This document shows, piece after piece, positions 34,854 through 42,992 of a stretch of DNA of 64,000 bases. The stretch is taken from NCBI RefSeq assembly GCF_007655485.1, contig NZ_VJXQ01000001.1, positions 395,468 to 459,467 of the forward strand, given 5' to 3'. Each line of letters starts with the position of its first letter. The stretch's first letter is position 1. The notes under the pieces are model-generated. The model did no database searches. It was not told the DNA's origin and saw only the letters and a list, made by a program, of their open reading frames with translations. The position numbers and the translations under genes were made by a program. The stretch is from Halobellus captivus (lineage in GTDB: Archaea > Halobacteriota > Halobacteria > Halobacteriales > Haloferacaceae).

Positions 34854-35837
34854 ATGAGCGTCTCACGGCATCCAGTCGCACTCCGCCTCGAGCAGCGCGT
34901 CGGCGGTGCGACCCGACTTCTGGCGACGGTGATGGCCCTCCCGCTCGTCGACGGGATCTTCCCGGCTCTCATCATCGCGGGTGCGCTCAGCAGCCCGCTC
35001 GGCATCATCGAGACCGGACTCCTGATCTTCGGCGGTTCGGCGACCGTCGCGGTCATCCTCGCGGAGATGGACGGAACCCGCCGCGAACAGGTGACGTCGA
35101 TTCTCCTCCTCGGGGCGCTGTTGCTCCCCGTCGCAGGACTCGAAGCGCTCTTCGCGGAGACGCTGAAGAGCGTGCTGAACTTCGAGGTGTTCCACCGCTT
35201 CGCCGGACTCGTCATCCTCGCGGTCGCGGCGAAGACGGCCTCGGCGAAGATCGGCGAGTACCTCCCCTCTCCGAGCATCATCATCGGCTTCGGTCTGATC
35301 GCGAGTCTCGAACTCGGCGGCGCAGCGCTGGTGGTCGACCCCAACCTCGAGACGGTCGCCCGCGCGGTCGCCGCCGCCGGAACCGGTGTCGCGTTCGCGC
35401 TCGCGGTCGCAGTCTTCGCGCCGAAGCTCCGCGGGGCGGTCGACATTGACCGCTTCCGATTCGGTAGCTCGGTTGCGCTCGGGATGCTCGCCGTCGACGT
35501 GCTAGGGCTGCTCCCCACCCAAGCGCCCGTCGCGCTGGCGGTGCTGGGCGTCACCGCCCTGTTCGCCTACGACCCCGACGCGAGTCTGGAGCGCGACGCC
35601 AGCGGGGCGGACGAGTCGGTCGACGCCGACGACGCTGACGACCTCGATATCGACGCCGAGCAGGGCAGCCTCGACGGCGGAGCGGGCGAGGCGCTCGCGT
35701 CGATCCGCGCGGCCGTCACCGACGGCGGCGATCACAAAGATGACGACCACGATGACGACGGCGGATCGGGCGAGACCGGCGGCGACGTCGGATACGGCTA
35801 TCCCGACTCAGACGGCTCCAGAGCGCCCTGGCTCTGA
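34854..35837 (+). CDS. DUF5794 membrane protein
   Basis: 327 aa. Seven or so hydrophobic segments fill residues 18-235, then an acidic Asp-rich C-terminus (DADDADDLDIDAEQG..., HKDDDHDDDGGSGETGG). It opens with HPVALRLEQRVGGATRLLATVMALPLVDGIFPALI, as I recall for this haloarchaea-only family. It is next to the DUF5795 zinc-ribbon gene, a conserved pairing. Function unknown; a transport or regulatory membrane role is conjectural. Confidence 0.75.
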   Translation: MSVSRHPVALRLEQRVGGATRLLATVMALPLVDGIFPALIIAGALSSPLGIIETGLLIFGGSATVAVILAEMDGTRREQVTSILLLGALLLPVAGLEALFAETLKSVLNFEVFHRFAGLVILAVAAKTASAKIGEYLPSPSIIIGFGLIASLELGGAALVVDPNLETVARAVAAAGTGVAFALAVAVFAPKLRGAVDIDRFRFGSSVALGMLAVDVLGLLPTQAPVALAVLGVTALFAYDPDASLERDASGADESVDADDADDLDIDAEQGSLDGGAGEALASIRAAVTDGGDHKDDDHDDDGGSGETGGDVGYGYPDSDGSRAPWL

Positions 35838-35932
35838 CTGCGGCGATCGGTCGATGGCCCGTCGGGATTCTCCCGCGTCGTGATCGGACCCGCCACGACG
35901 GATTTACCACCCTGCACATCGTCGGACGCCAT

Positions 35933-36154
35933 ATGAGCAATCGCGTCGTCGAAGGACGGATGGTCACCCCGAAGCGGCTCGCCGAACTCGTCGAAGGCGA
36001 GCGCCCGCTGGAAGCGGAAGCGATCGAAGACGCCGAGATTGACTGTCCGGAGTGTGGCGAAAACGTCATCTCTGTCGGGTATATGCCGAGTGTGACCGAA
36101 TTCGTGACGGCCTACAAGTGCCAGGAGTGCTCGTGGTCTGACACGGATCGGTGA
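35933..36154 (+). CDS. DUF5795 small zinc-ribbon protein
   Basis: 73 aa. CPECGE and CQECSW give a C-x2-C...C-x2-C zinc ribbon. The N-terminal half (VVEGRMVTPKRLAELVEGERPLEAEA) is helical. Found beside DUF5794 in many haloarchaea. It may be a regulatory or RNA/protein-binding partner. Start ATG 35933. Confidence 0.75.
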   Translation: MSNRVVEGRMVTPKRLAELVEGERPLEAEAIEDAEIDCPECGENVISVGYMPSVTEFVTAYKCQECSWSDTDR

Positions 36155-36192
36155 TCGACCGCCTGTCGTTCCAGTCCGCCGACCGATCGTAA

Positions 36193-36204
36193 TTCCTTTA
36201 TGCG
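36193..36204 (+). promoter_or_regulatory. Promoter of tRNA-Trp
   Basis: A T-rich TCCTTTATGCGG lies about 35 nt ahead of the mature 5' end, as expected for an archaeal tRNA promoter. Confidence 0.55.
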
Positions 36205-36234
36205 GTATCGGCATACGGACGGATGCAACACACA

Positions 36235-36414
36235 GGGGCCGTGGCCAAGCCCGGCATGGCGACTGACTCCAGAGGCTTGGCGCCCGGTGACGACACTCCA
36301 GACTGATATACCGAGCGACCGACTGATCATCGGTTCGCGATGACGACCCTCTGGAGTACCGAGGCGCGTACCGGAGATATCAGTCGATCGGGGGTTCAAA
36401 TCCCTCCGGCCCCA
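36235..36414 (+). tRNA. tRNA-Trp(CCA) with a 106-nt intron
   Basis: Acceptor stem GGGGCCG (36235-36241) pairs with CGGCCCC (36407-36413); discriminator A36414. Anticodon CCA is 36269-36271 with U33 and G37. Anticodon stem ACTGA pairs with TCAGT (36380-36384). T-loop TTCAAAT is present. Exon one ends at position 37/38 and exon two begins around 36379. CCA is not encoded. The intron position and length match the archaeal tRNA-Trp intron known in haloarchaea, cut by the splicing endonuclease at a bulge-helix-bulge. Downstream bases carry a remnant repeated at 39.6 kb. Confidence 0.93.
36273..36378 (+). ncRNA. tRNA-Trp intron, box C/D guide RNA
   Basis: C box GTGACGA (36287-36293), D' box CCGA (36311-36314), C' box ATGACGA (36340-36346), D box CCGA (36359-36362). 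The antisense element GACTGATAT (36301-36309) is complementary to the junction of the pre-tRNA (36377-36384 region), putting the fifth base upstream of D' on U39. CTCTGGAGT (36349-36357) is complementary to ACTCCAGAG of exon one, placing the fifth base upstream of D on C34. These are the sites of Cm34 and Um39 guided by the intron in Haloferax. Both D boxes are CCGA rather than CUGA. Confidence 0.85.
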
Positions 36415-36525
36415 TTCCAAAAAATAACCCTTTCTGAACCTCAGGTAAACACAGAACCGAAAATCTGCGAGTTCTGTGGCCTACACAGTACAGAAATCAA
36501 GCAGCGCTGCCCGGTACGGAAGTAA
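36401..36525 (+). pseudogene. tRNA tail plus remnant small zinc-finger ORF (copy 1)
   Basis: Follows the tRNA-Trp end. A reading frame has ICEFCGLHSTEIKQRCPVRK and a stop (36523-36525) but no usable start, since upstream in frame is the tRNA gene. A degraded second copy of the whole stretch is at 39586-39706. The differences between copies in the CEFCGL part are largely synonymous, hinting that it once encoded a small zinc protein. The rest of the gap up to 36780 shows nothing I can assign. Confidence 0.5.
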
Positions 36526-36814
36526 ACCCCGAGTCGGAACCCTGCGCAGATCTCTGCACGATCCGGAAGGCACTCGTCTTCAACGACAAGGCCGACGAGC
36601 GCACCGAGTGGCCCGCAAACAGCGCCGTGAGAACCGACCCCGGTACAAAAGAGCCCCGTCACGGAGAGACCCACGGCCCGAACGACCAACACGAGCGGCG
36701 CACCAGCTTGGGATGACGAGACTCCGGGCGAGTGATTCAGCGATGGTTATCGAGGAGCGGTCGAAAAGTTTCGCCGGGCACGAACCTTTTAGGATTGGTA
36801 CCCAAGCGTCGGAT

Positions 36815-37603
36815 ATGGACATTGACCTCGGACTGGAAGGAAACGTGGCGCTGGTCACCGGGAGTGGGACCGGACTCGGCCACTCCTGTGCGGAAGCGTT
36901 CTCGCGTCAGGGGGCGAACGTCGCCCTTGCCGCGCCGAATCTGGATGGGCTCGCGTACGCCAGCGACAGACTTCACGCTCTCGGCGAGGGCGAGATTTTC
37001 GGTCTCGAAGTAGACGTCCGCAACCGTGATCACCTGGCGGCACTCGTCGAGGAGACGGTCGACCAGTACGGCGGCATCGACCACCTCGTCACGGGACCCC
37101 GACCACTCGGACCGGAACGGTTTCTCGACGTCTCCGACGAGGATTGGTTCCGGGGATTCGACCGGCTGTTTATGAGCACCGTCTGGGCTATCCGTGAGTC
37201 CTACGCCCACCTCGAAGACTCCGACCAGGGGACGGTCGTCACCGTCGCCAATCCCGCCATCCCCGCACTCGCCGACGAACTGCCGGTGGCGACCGCGTAC
37301 GGGCGGGCGGTTCAGGGTCTGACCGAGAGCCAGGCCACGACGTTCGCGCCCGATGTCCGCGTGAACGCCGTCGTACCGGGTCCCCACGAGACCGAAGACT
37401 TGGAGACGTTTCTCGCCCGACGGGTCGAAGCCGGTGACTTCCCCGACATCACGTCGGCTTGGGAGGCCGTGCTCGCGGACTGTCCCTACGAGTCGCCGGG
37501 GGATCCGCTGGATCTCGGGAAACTGGTCACCTTCCTATCCAGCCAGCACGCGAGCTTCGTCAACGGCGCGACCGTCCCGGTCGACGGCGGGTCCGGGCTC
37601 TGA
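36815..37603 (+). CDS. SDR-family oxidoreductase lacking catalytic Lys/Ser
   Basis: 262 aa. NAD(P)-binding motif TGSGTGLG (15-22) and C-terminal VNGATVPVDGGSGL are present, so it is a complete FabG-like SDR. The YxxxK motif is AYGRAV: Y162 is kept but Lys is Val166. The upstream Ser position reads VANP. It therefore belongs to a divergent SDR subgroup and may not be a standard dehydrogenase. CCTTTTAGG at 36786-36794 is 27 nt ahead of ATG 36815. It lies in the island bracketed by the duplicated tRNA-Trp tail. Confidence 0.85.
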   Translation: MDIDLGLEGNVALVTGSGTGLGHSCAEAFSRQGANVALAAPNLDGLAYASDRLHALGEGEIFGLEVDVRNRDHLAALVEETVDQYGGIDHLVTGPRPLGPERFLDVSDEDWFRGFDRLFMSTVWAIRESYAHLEDSDQGTVVTVANPAIPALADELPVATAYGRAVQGLTESQATTFAPDVRVNAVVPGPHETEDLETFLARRVEAGDFPDITSAWEAVLADCPYESPGDPLDLGKLVTFLSSQHASFVNGATVPVDGGSGL

Positions 37604-37848
37604 GGGTCGGAGTCGAAACCGGAGCGTGTCCGCTCACGATTCGGGCAGTTCGACCTTGGCGGTCGCCGCAGATCGTCTCTGCGTCGGCGAGTCGTTCAAT
37701 CAAAATGACACTTGGCCGAGACAAAATCCGCTCTCGGAGGAATTTCGCGCGTCCTGTGGCAGTGCACTCGGGATCCGAGGTGCGGCTTGATCTGCGTACG
37801 TTCGACGCTGACTGTTCCCGCTATCTGCGTCGAGTGGCTACAGGGTGG

Positions 37849-38859
37849 TCATTCGGCCACTCGAACGACCTGTTTCCCGATGTTGTCGCCGGAAAATAGT
37901 CCGAGGAACGCATCCGGCGCGTTCTCTAAGCCCGCAACGACTGATTCACGGTGACCGATCTCGCCGCTTGCAACCCACGTTGCGAGCTGTTCGCTCGCTT
38001 TCCCGAACCGGGTTGCGTAATCGCCGACGAGAAGGCCCTGCACCTTCGCGCGTGGCGCGATGAGCAGCGGAAGCTTTCGAGGTCCAGTCGGGACACTCTC
38101 GTCGTTATAGTGCGCAATCTGCCCGCAGACGGCCACACGAGCGTCGAGGTTCAGTTTCGTGAAGACGGCGTCCGTGATCGATCCGCCGACGTTGTCGAAA
38201 TAGACATCAACGCCGTCAGGCGCGGCCTCGTCAAGCGCAGCCCCGTAGTCGTCGGTCTCTTTGTAGTTGATCGCAGCGTCGAATCCGAGATCGTCGGTGA
38301 GCCAGCGGGTCTTCTCGTCCGACCCGGCGAACCCGACGACGCGGCAGCCGCTTAGCTTCGCGATCTGCCCGACAACCGAACCGACCGCACCCGCGGCCCC
38401 GGAAACCACGACGGTCTCGCCAGGCTTGGGCTCACCGACATCGAGCAACCCGAAGTACGCCGTCCGGCCCGGCATCCCGAGGACGCCGAGGTACGCGGGC
38501 AGGTCGGCAATCTCGGGATCGACGGGGGCGACGTCATCTGCATCGAGAACGCTGTAATCAGCCCACGTTCCCTCTCCGGTCACGAAGTCGCCTGCGTCGT
38601 ACTCTTCGCTGTTGCTCTCGACGACTTCGGCAACCACGCCTCCTTTCAGGGTATCTCCGACGTCCCACGGCTCCGCGTACGATTCGCTGTCCCGCATCCG
38701 ACCGCGCATATACGGATCGACGGAGAGGTACTCGACACGAACCAGCAGTTCACCTTCGGCGGGATCTGGTACGTCCGCTTCTCGGAGTTCGAAGCAGTCC
38801 GCGTCCGGTTCACCCACTGGTCGTTCTACGAAGTACCAACTGCGGTTTGTGTCTTCCAC
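37849..38859 (-). CDS. NADP-dependent medium-chain oxidoreductase (CurA/prostaglandin-reductase-like)
   Basis: 336 aa. It has YLSVDPYMRGRM (the family's N-terminal signature), the NADP-binding VVVSGAAGAVGSVVGQIAKL and VDVYFDNVGG. Zinc ligands are absent, as expected for this branch that reduces alkenals/enones. It starts at GTG 38859. It faces the SDR gene across 245 bp of sequence where I see no feature. Both oxidoreductases lie between the two tRNA-tail copies. Confidence 0.9.
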   Translation of the reverse strand: MEDTNRSWYFVERPVGEPDADCFELREADVPDPAEGELLVRVEYLSVDPYMRGRMRDSESYAEPWDVGDTLKGGVVAEVVESNSEEYDAGDFVTGEGTWADYSVLDADDVAPVDPEIADLPAYLGVLGMPGRTAYFGLLDVGEPKPGETVVVSGAAGAVGSVVGQIAKLSGCRVVGFAGSDEKTRWLTDDLGFDAAINYKETDDYGAALDEAAPDGVDVYFDNVGGSITDAVFTKLNLDARVAVCGQIAHYNDESVPTGPRKLPLLIAPRAKVQGLLVGDYATRFGKASEQLATWVASGEIGHRESVVAGLENAPDAFLGLFSGDNIGKQVVRVAE

Positions 38860-39102
38860 ACCCCCTTTCGACTCGTTGCATCAAAGAGACTTCGGGAGGC
38901 GGTAGGCCTATCTGGATACTTCGAGCAGTTGAATCGTTGAACGCATCGAACCCGGGTTCCATTCAACCGCGTTTTCTCCCCTGGAGCGAGACGGTCATCC
39001 TCCACGTCCTTCATAGCGCGACTGATTCGCTCGTGGCCGAGGGGACGCCGACCGCTGCGTAGGTTCGAGGTGTTGTGCGATTCCGACTGACGCCAGTCGC
39101 GG

Positions 39103-39333
39103 TTATCGAGCCGAACCGTCCTGCGGGTCCGATTCGGATTTCTTGGGGAGGTTCCGTCGCTCCGAGAAGTAGTAGAGGATAACCACGAAGCCGACGGCTG
39201 GGGCGACGACGCCGAGCCAGTACACTTCGGGGTTCTCGAGGTCGAGTCGCCTCGCGTCGAAGTACATCACGACGCCGAGCGGGAACTGAATGAGCACGGC
39301 CCCGACCAACAGCAGCATCACCAGTTCCCGCAT
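39103..39333 (-). CDS. Small two-TM membrane protein
   Basis: 76 aa. Two hydrophobic segments (MLLLVGAVLIQFPLGVVMYF; VYWLGVVAPAVGFVVILYYF) flanking a short acidic loop, with a charged tail (RRNLPKKSESD). Family unknown to me but common in haloarchaea. ATG 39333. Confidence 0.7.
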   Translation of the reverse strand: MRELVMLLLVGAVLIQFPLGVVMYFDARRLDLENPEVYWLGVVAPAVGFVVILYYFSERRNLPKKSESDPQDGSAR

Positions 39334-39585
39334 TGACGGCGTGTTACGCGGTCGCAGTGGATTACGCTTTCGTCAGACGCGCTCGACTTCGACAGACGAG
39401 GGCCGACCAGCGATCGAACGCCGTCAAATTAGTCGAGCGCGTTTCGCTGAGCCGCGCTCGACCCTCTTCTCCGCGAACTACCTGGACGAACGGCTTCGCG
39501 ATCGCGACGAGTGGGACTGAGACGAGGCTGCCAGCGAGGTGCTATCGGACCTTCATCGACTCAGGTGCCGACCGGCGAGGTGGGC

Positions 39586-39706
39586 TCTCTCCGGCCCGAT
39601 TCGGAGAAATAAATCGTTCCGAGTCCAGATAAACGCAGAACCACAATCTGCGAATTCTGTGGCCTGTACATCACAGAAGTCGATCAGCGCTGATCGGCGT
39701 CGGAAA
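39586..39706 (+). repeat. Degenerate second copy of tRNA-Trp tail and zinc-finger remnant
   Basis: Aligns by eye with 36401-36522 over about 120 bases (CTCCGGCCC, AAATAA, CAGAACC, ATCTGCGARTTCTGTGGCCT, ACAGAA, CAGCGCTG are shared). The CEFCGLYITEVDQR frame ends at TGA 39691-39693. The rest of the 405-bp gap holds nothing else I can assign. Confidence 0.75.
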
Positions 39707-39738
39707 CGCTCGCACACGGTGGAGACCGACTCACGGCG

Positions 39739-39924
39739 CTACTCATCGGGATCGTCGACGAACAGCACCACCCGTTCACCGGGCGTCAACTCGTCGACGA
39801 GCAGCCCGAACTCGTCACGCCCCGCGAACGACCGAACGCGGGGGATGGGCGCTTCGTCGTCGCTCCGTTCACAGACGAGTTCGATCGTCCCGGTGTCGTC
39901 GGCTCGGAGTTCGAACGTCCGCAT
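39739..39924 (-). CDS. Small acidic protein, unknown
   Basis: 61 aa, starting MRTFELRADDTGTIELVC and ending LVDELTPGERVVLFVDDPDE, likely a small beta-rich domain. ATG 39924; upstream codons in frame overlap promoter space. Typical of short haloarchaeal conserved proteins; function unknown. Confidence 0.6.
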   Translation of the reverse strand: MRTFELRADDTGTIELVCERSDDEAPIPRVRSFAGRDEFGLLVDELTPGERVVLFVDDPDE

Positions 39925-40131
39925 ACGCCACACTACGCCACTCTGGCGTATAGGTGTACGTGCGGGCGAGAGTCTCTCGCACCCGATTCGCGTTCCGCCA
40001 CCCGTTCGCGGATCGGACCGTGGCAGGTTCCACACGGTCCAGGGCGTCGGGAGGGCTTTTCGAAGGCCTGAATGCACTGATAGGAAGATTGAAGTACACC
40101 TCGTCGGGCTTTCGTATCACTGGGGGAACGA

Positions 40132-41328
40132 ATGTCCGATGAGAGCCGGTTCTTGAAACAGCGACTGCCGCAGCTACTGATCGCGAGCAGCGGGCTTCTC
40201 ACTCTCGAAATACTCATCGGGGCAGTGCTCCGCTTCGTGCTACGCGTTCCAAGCGATATAACGGCACTCGGAATCGACCAGACGTTTCTGGTGGGAGTCC
40301 TCACTTCGGTCCCATTCATCCTCGCACTCGGGTACGCCGGTCGCTGGCTCGCTCGTCACGATATGCGACGCGATCGATATCCCCGGATCTTCTATTGGTT
40401 TCTCGTGGGAGGTTTCGCGTTTCTGTCGGTGAACGTCCCGCTGATGGCGTTGTTTCCGCTGTCTGAACTCGTCGTGGCCTCGTGGATCCGTTGGGGGCTC
40501 TCGATCGGGTTGACCGTCGGCGTCTGGGTCGGCATCGCCGAGGCCCGGACGATCGAGAACACGCTGACGAAAGAGCGCCAGAAAATACGGATGGAGCAAC
40601 TCGAAGCCCAGCGCGATCTCTTCGAGTATCTGAACAGCCTCCTCCGACACGAGGTGCTGAACACGGCGAATACGATCGACGGATACGCGACGCTGCTGTT
40701 AGAAACGAACGCGTCAGACACGGAGACACACCACTACGCGGACGTGATCTCCCAGCAGAGTACCGATCTGGAGGTCATTATCGAGGACATTCGAATCCTG
40801 CTGCGGATCTTGGACGGGACCGCCGAGTTCACACCGATCGATCTCGACGAGAAGATATCCGAAGAGACGGACCTGTTAGAAACGACCTATCCGGACGTCG
40901 AAATCACGGTGGATCTGCCGGACGAGGCCGTCGTATACGGCGATTCGTTGATTCGCCGGTTGTTCGGAAACCTGGTCCGGAACGCGATCGAGCACAACAA
41001 CAGTGACGTCGCGAGGGTCGCCGTCGACGGAGCGAAGGTCGACGACAGCATCGTCATCACAATCTCAGATAACGGACCGGGGATCCCAGAGGACGTCCGA
41101 AACACCCTCTTCGAGCGGCCGAGAAAGGCCCAGGTCAATCACGGTCTCGGACTCTACTTGGTCGGGAAGTTAGTCGAGTACTACGGCGGACGGATCGAAC
41201 TCGTATCGACCGACGGCGACGGCTCTACCTTCGAGATTTCGTTCCCGCTCGCCGGAGCCGAGGCCGCAGCGCAATCAGAAGAATCGCCGCGGCCGTCCGG
41301 ATTCGGCCTCCAGTCCGAGTTGCCGTAA
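40132..41328 (+). CDS. Membrane sensor histidine kinase
   Basis: 398 aa. Four predicted N-terminal membrane segments (about 13-37, 51-71, 88-108, 115-136), a short coiled coil, HisKA with H173 (LLRHEVLN), then HATPase: N box (LFGNLVRNAIEHNN), G1 (ISDNGPGIP) and G2 (HGLGLYLVGKLVEYYGG). There is no PAS or receiver domain, so sensing is presumably through the membrane. No cognate regulator next to it; HalX-type regulators are candidates. The N-terminus resembles other haloarchaeal kinases with 7TM-like half modules. Confidence 0.9.
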   Translation: MSDESRFLKQRLPQLLIASSGLLTLEILIGAVLRFVLRVPSDITALGIDQTFLVGVLTSVPFILALGYAGRWLARHDMRRDRYPRIFYWFLVGGFAFLSVNVPLMALFPLSELVVASWIRWGLSIGLTVGVWVGIAEARTIENTLTKERQKIRMEQLEAQRDLFEYLNSLLRHEVLNTANTIDGYATLLLETNASDTETHHYADVISQQSTDLEVIIEDIRILLRILDGTAEFTPIDLDEKISEETDLLETTYPDVEITVDLPDEAVVYGDSLIRRLFGNLVRNAIEHNNSDVARVAVDGAKVDDSIVITISDNGPGIPEDVRNTLFERPRKAQVNHGLGLYLVGKLVEYYGGRIELVSTDGDGSTFEISFPLAGAEAAAQSEESPRPSGFGLQSELP

Positions 41329-41488
41329 CGCCAACCCGGCAGACTCCGAGGCGTCCACACGCACGCAATTGTGGGACTAAGCGGCCTCACGAACGCGATC
41401 GCACCCAATTTTCGGAGCGTAGTCGCTCGTGCAGACCGCTCACATAGCTGAGTTGTAGTTAAGGGCGTCGACGACTTCCGTTGGAGTA

Positions 41489-41758
41489 ATGGCCCCAGAC
41501 GGCTCTCAGATGGTCGGGATACAGCCATCCGACGTGGCGGACCTCCCACCGAGCGCAAAGTTGGTCGCGAAGACACTGGAGTACGAGGGCTCGCTGACGC
41601 AGTCGCAACTCGCCGAATCGACCAGGCTCTCGGCTAGAACCGTCAGAAGTGCAGTGGTCGAACTCGAGAAACGCGGGATCGTCTCCTCGACGATCTCGTT
41701 TAGGGACGCGCGCAAGCGAATCCACTCGCTCGATCGGAACGCGTCCGAGACGGAATAG
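41489..41758 (+). CDS. Small winged-helix (MarR-like) protein
   Basis: 89 aa. Helix-turn-helix core SLTQSQLAESTRLSARTVRSAVVELEKRGIV with a wing (SSTISFRDARKRIHSL). It is almost only the DNA-binding domain, a common haloarchaeal type. Target unknown; convergent with the DsrE gene. Confidence 0.8.
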   Translation: MAPDGSQMVGIQPSDVADLPPSAKLVAKTLEYEGSLTQSQLAESTRLSARTVRSAVVELEKRGIVSSTISFRDARKRIHSLDRNASETE

Positions 41759-41811
41759 CCGGTTCGAGGGCCCGTTAGCGTCGCCAGGCCACCCATCTTT
41801 TCAGTTGCCGA

Positions 41812-42168
41812 TCAGAACGTGATGATGTCGTAGTCGTCGTCGACGAGCGAGCGGATGCTCGGATGACCGTCGTGGTCATCAAGTGTCACGACGCCCGCGT
41901 CGCTGACCGCGTCTTCGACGCCGAATGCACCGGCGCAGAAGTCACAGGCGGACGCGCTGTCCCGGACGGTCTGATAGAGTTCGTGGTAGTCGCTGTCCTC
42001 GTCTTCGAGTTCGGGGATCCACTGAGTCCCGGCACCGTCGAAGATCAGTTCCACGTCGTCGCCCTCCGTCTCTGCGAACTCTTTCGCCGTTTCGAGTCCG
42101 TTCACGAGTCGACCGAGGTTATCGTGGCCGTCTGTACCCGCCAAGATCACGACTGCTGCGTTCGTCAT
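41812..42168 (-). CDS. DsrE-family protein
   Basis: 118 aa. Rossmann-like start NAAVVILAGTDGHDNLGRL, LIFDGAGTQW and a cysteine region CDFCAGAFGV typical of DsrE/DsrF-like sulfur-relay or persulfide proteins. Two Cys (DFC, ASAC) are at the expected loop. ATG 42168. Function in sulfur transfer is family-based. Confidence 0.85.
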   Translation of the reverse strand: MTNAAVVILAGTDGHDNLGRLVNGLETAKEFAETEGDDVELIFDGAGTQWIPELEDEDSDYHELYQTVRDSASACDFCAGAFGVEDAVSDAGVVTLDDHDGHPSIRSLVDDDYDIITF

Positions 42169-42294
42169 ATGCACCCGTTCGTACGCCCGAGACGCACTAA
42201 AGCTCACGCGAACGGGGGAGTAACCCAGTTACACGTGCGTCACCGCGTGTGAACGTGGAGACCGGCACCGAGGATCGAGAGTCGGATGAGAGGC

Positions 42295-42336
42295 GGGGAT
42301 CGAAGTATGGGGATCGAAGAATGAGGATCGATAAAT
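42295..42336. repeat. 14-bp tandem repeat, 3 copies
   Basis: Units GGGGATCGAAGTAT, GGGGATCGAAGAAT and GAGGATCGATAAAT at 42295-42308, 42309-42322 and 42323-42336, upstream of the DsrE gene and past the end of the membrane gene at 42399. Confidence 0.85.
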
Positions 42337-42398
42337 CGGAGGGAGACCCATCCAACCGGGCGGAACCGTGCGATCGAGTGGGTGCGGGATTCCACACC

Positions 42399-42992
42399 CT
42401 ACAATAGTTCGGGATCGACGTTTCGCCCGACTAACAGCAGGCTTCCGACGAGCATCGCCAGCGCGACCGGGACGAGGAACTGGAATCCGGTGACGATCGT
42501 CGCGCTCGCTTGGATGCCGATCACGAGAAGGATCGTCGGGCCGCAGCAGGCCGCTCCGGACAGCAGTGCCGGGAGACCGGCCAGGACGCCCGTCGAACCC
42601 TCCAGCCCGCAGGCGCGCGGCTGAACGATGCCGAGGTAGGTGAGCGCGAGATTCGTACCGACGAGCGCCGCGAGGACGACGGCGACGACCGTGTTGAGCG
42701 GCGAAAAAAGGTAGGTGACCGGTCCGACCGAGACGACGGCGATAGCGTCGAATCGGAAGAACCCCTGACTAACGAGGGCCCGCGTCAGGTCGTCGACGAC
42801 GCGGATCGACGTCCCGACACCCGCACCGACGAAGATGTCACCGACCGTGAAGAGGTATGCGAGGAGGTAGATCCCGGCCACAACGATCATCACGACTCGC
42901 GAGTCACGACGGGTTCGGGCGACGGTCAGGGCGGCGACCGTCCGATCGACGACGGATCGAAGCGCCGCTATCGGGGAGCCAGAATCAGGCAT
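42399..42992 (-). CDS. Cysteine-pair membrane protein, unknown
   Basis: 197 aa with about five hydrophobic segments and a loop motif SGAACCGPTILL preceding the fourth. The vicinal CC in a membrane segment recalls MerT/MerC-like metal carriers, but no other hallmark is present. Start ATG 42992 overlaps the DUF3179 gene by 8 bp, so the two are co-translated. Possible role: thiol or metal handling with the lipoprotein; speculative. Confidence 0.6.
   Translation of the reverse strand: MPDSGSPIAALRSVVDRTVAALTVARTRRDSRVVMIVVAGIYLLAYLFTVGDIFVGAGVGTSIRVVDDLTRALVSQGFFRFDAIAVVSVGPVTYLFSPLNTVVAVVLAALVGTNLALTYLGIVQPRACGLEGSTGVLAGLPALLSGAACCGPTILLVIGIQASATIVTGFQFLVPVALAMLVGSLLLVGRNVDPELL

Noticed and set aside
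36235-36414. Reading the locus as two tRNA halves or a pseudogene
   Set aside because: Exons fold into one complete cloverleaf and the intron carries functional-looking guide elements, so it is one intact split gene.
36340-36525. 61-codon ORF starting inside tRNA-Trp
   Set aside because: Its start lies in the tRNA intron, so only the CEFCGL tail is of interest; treated as a remnant rather than a gene.
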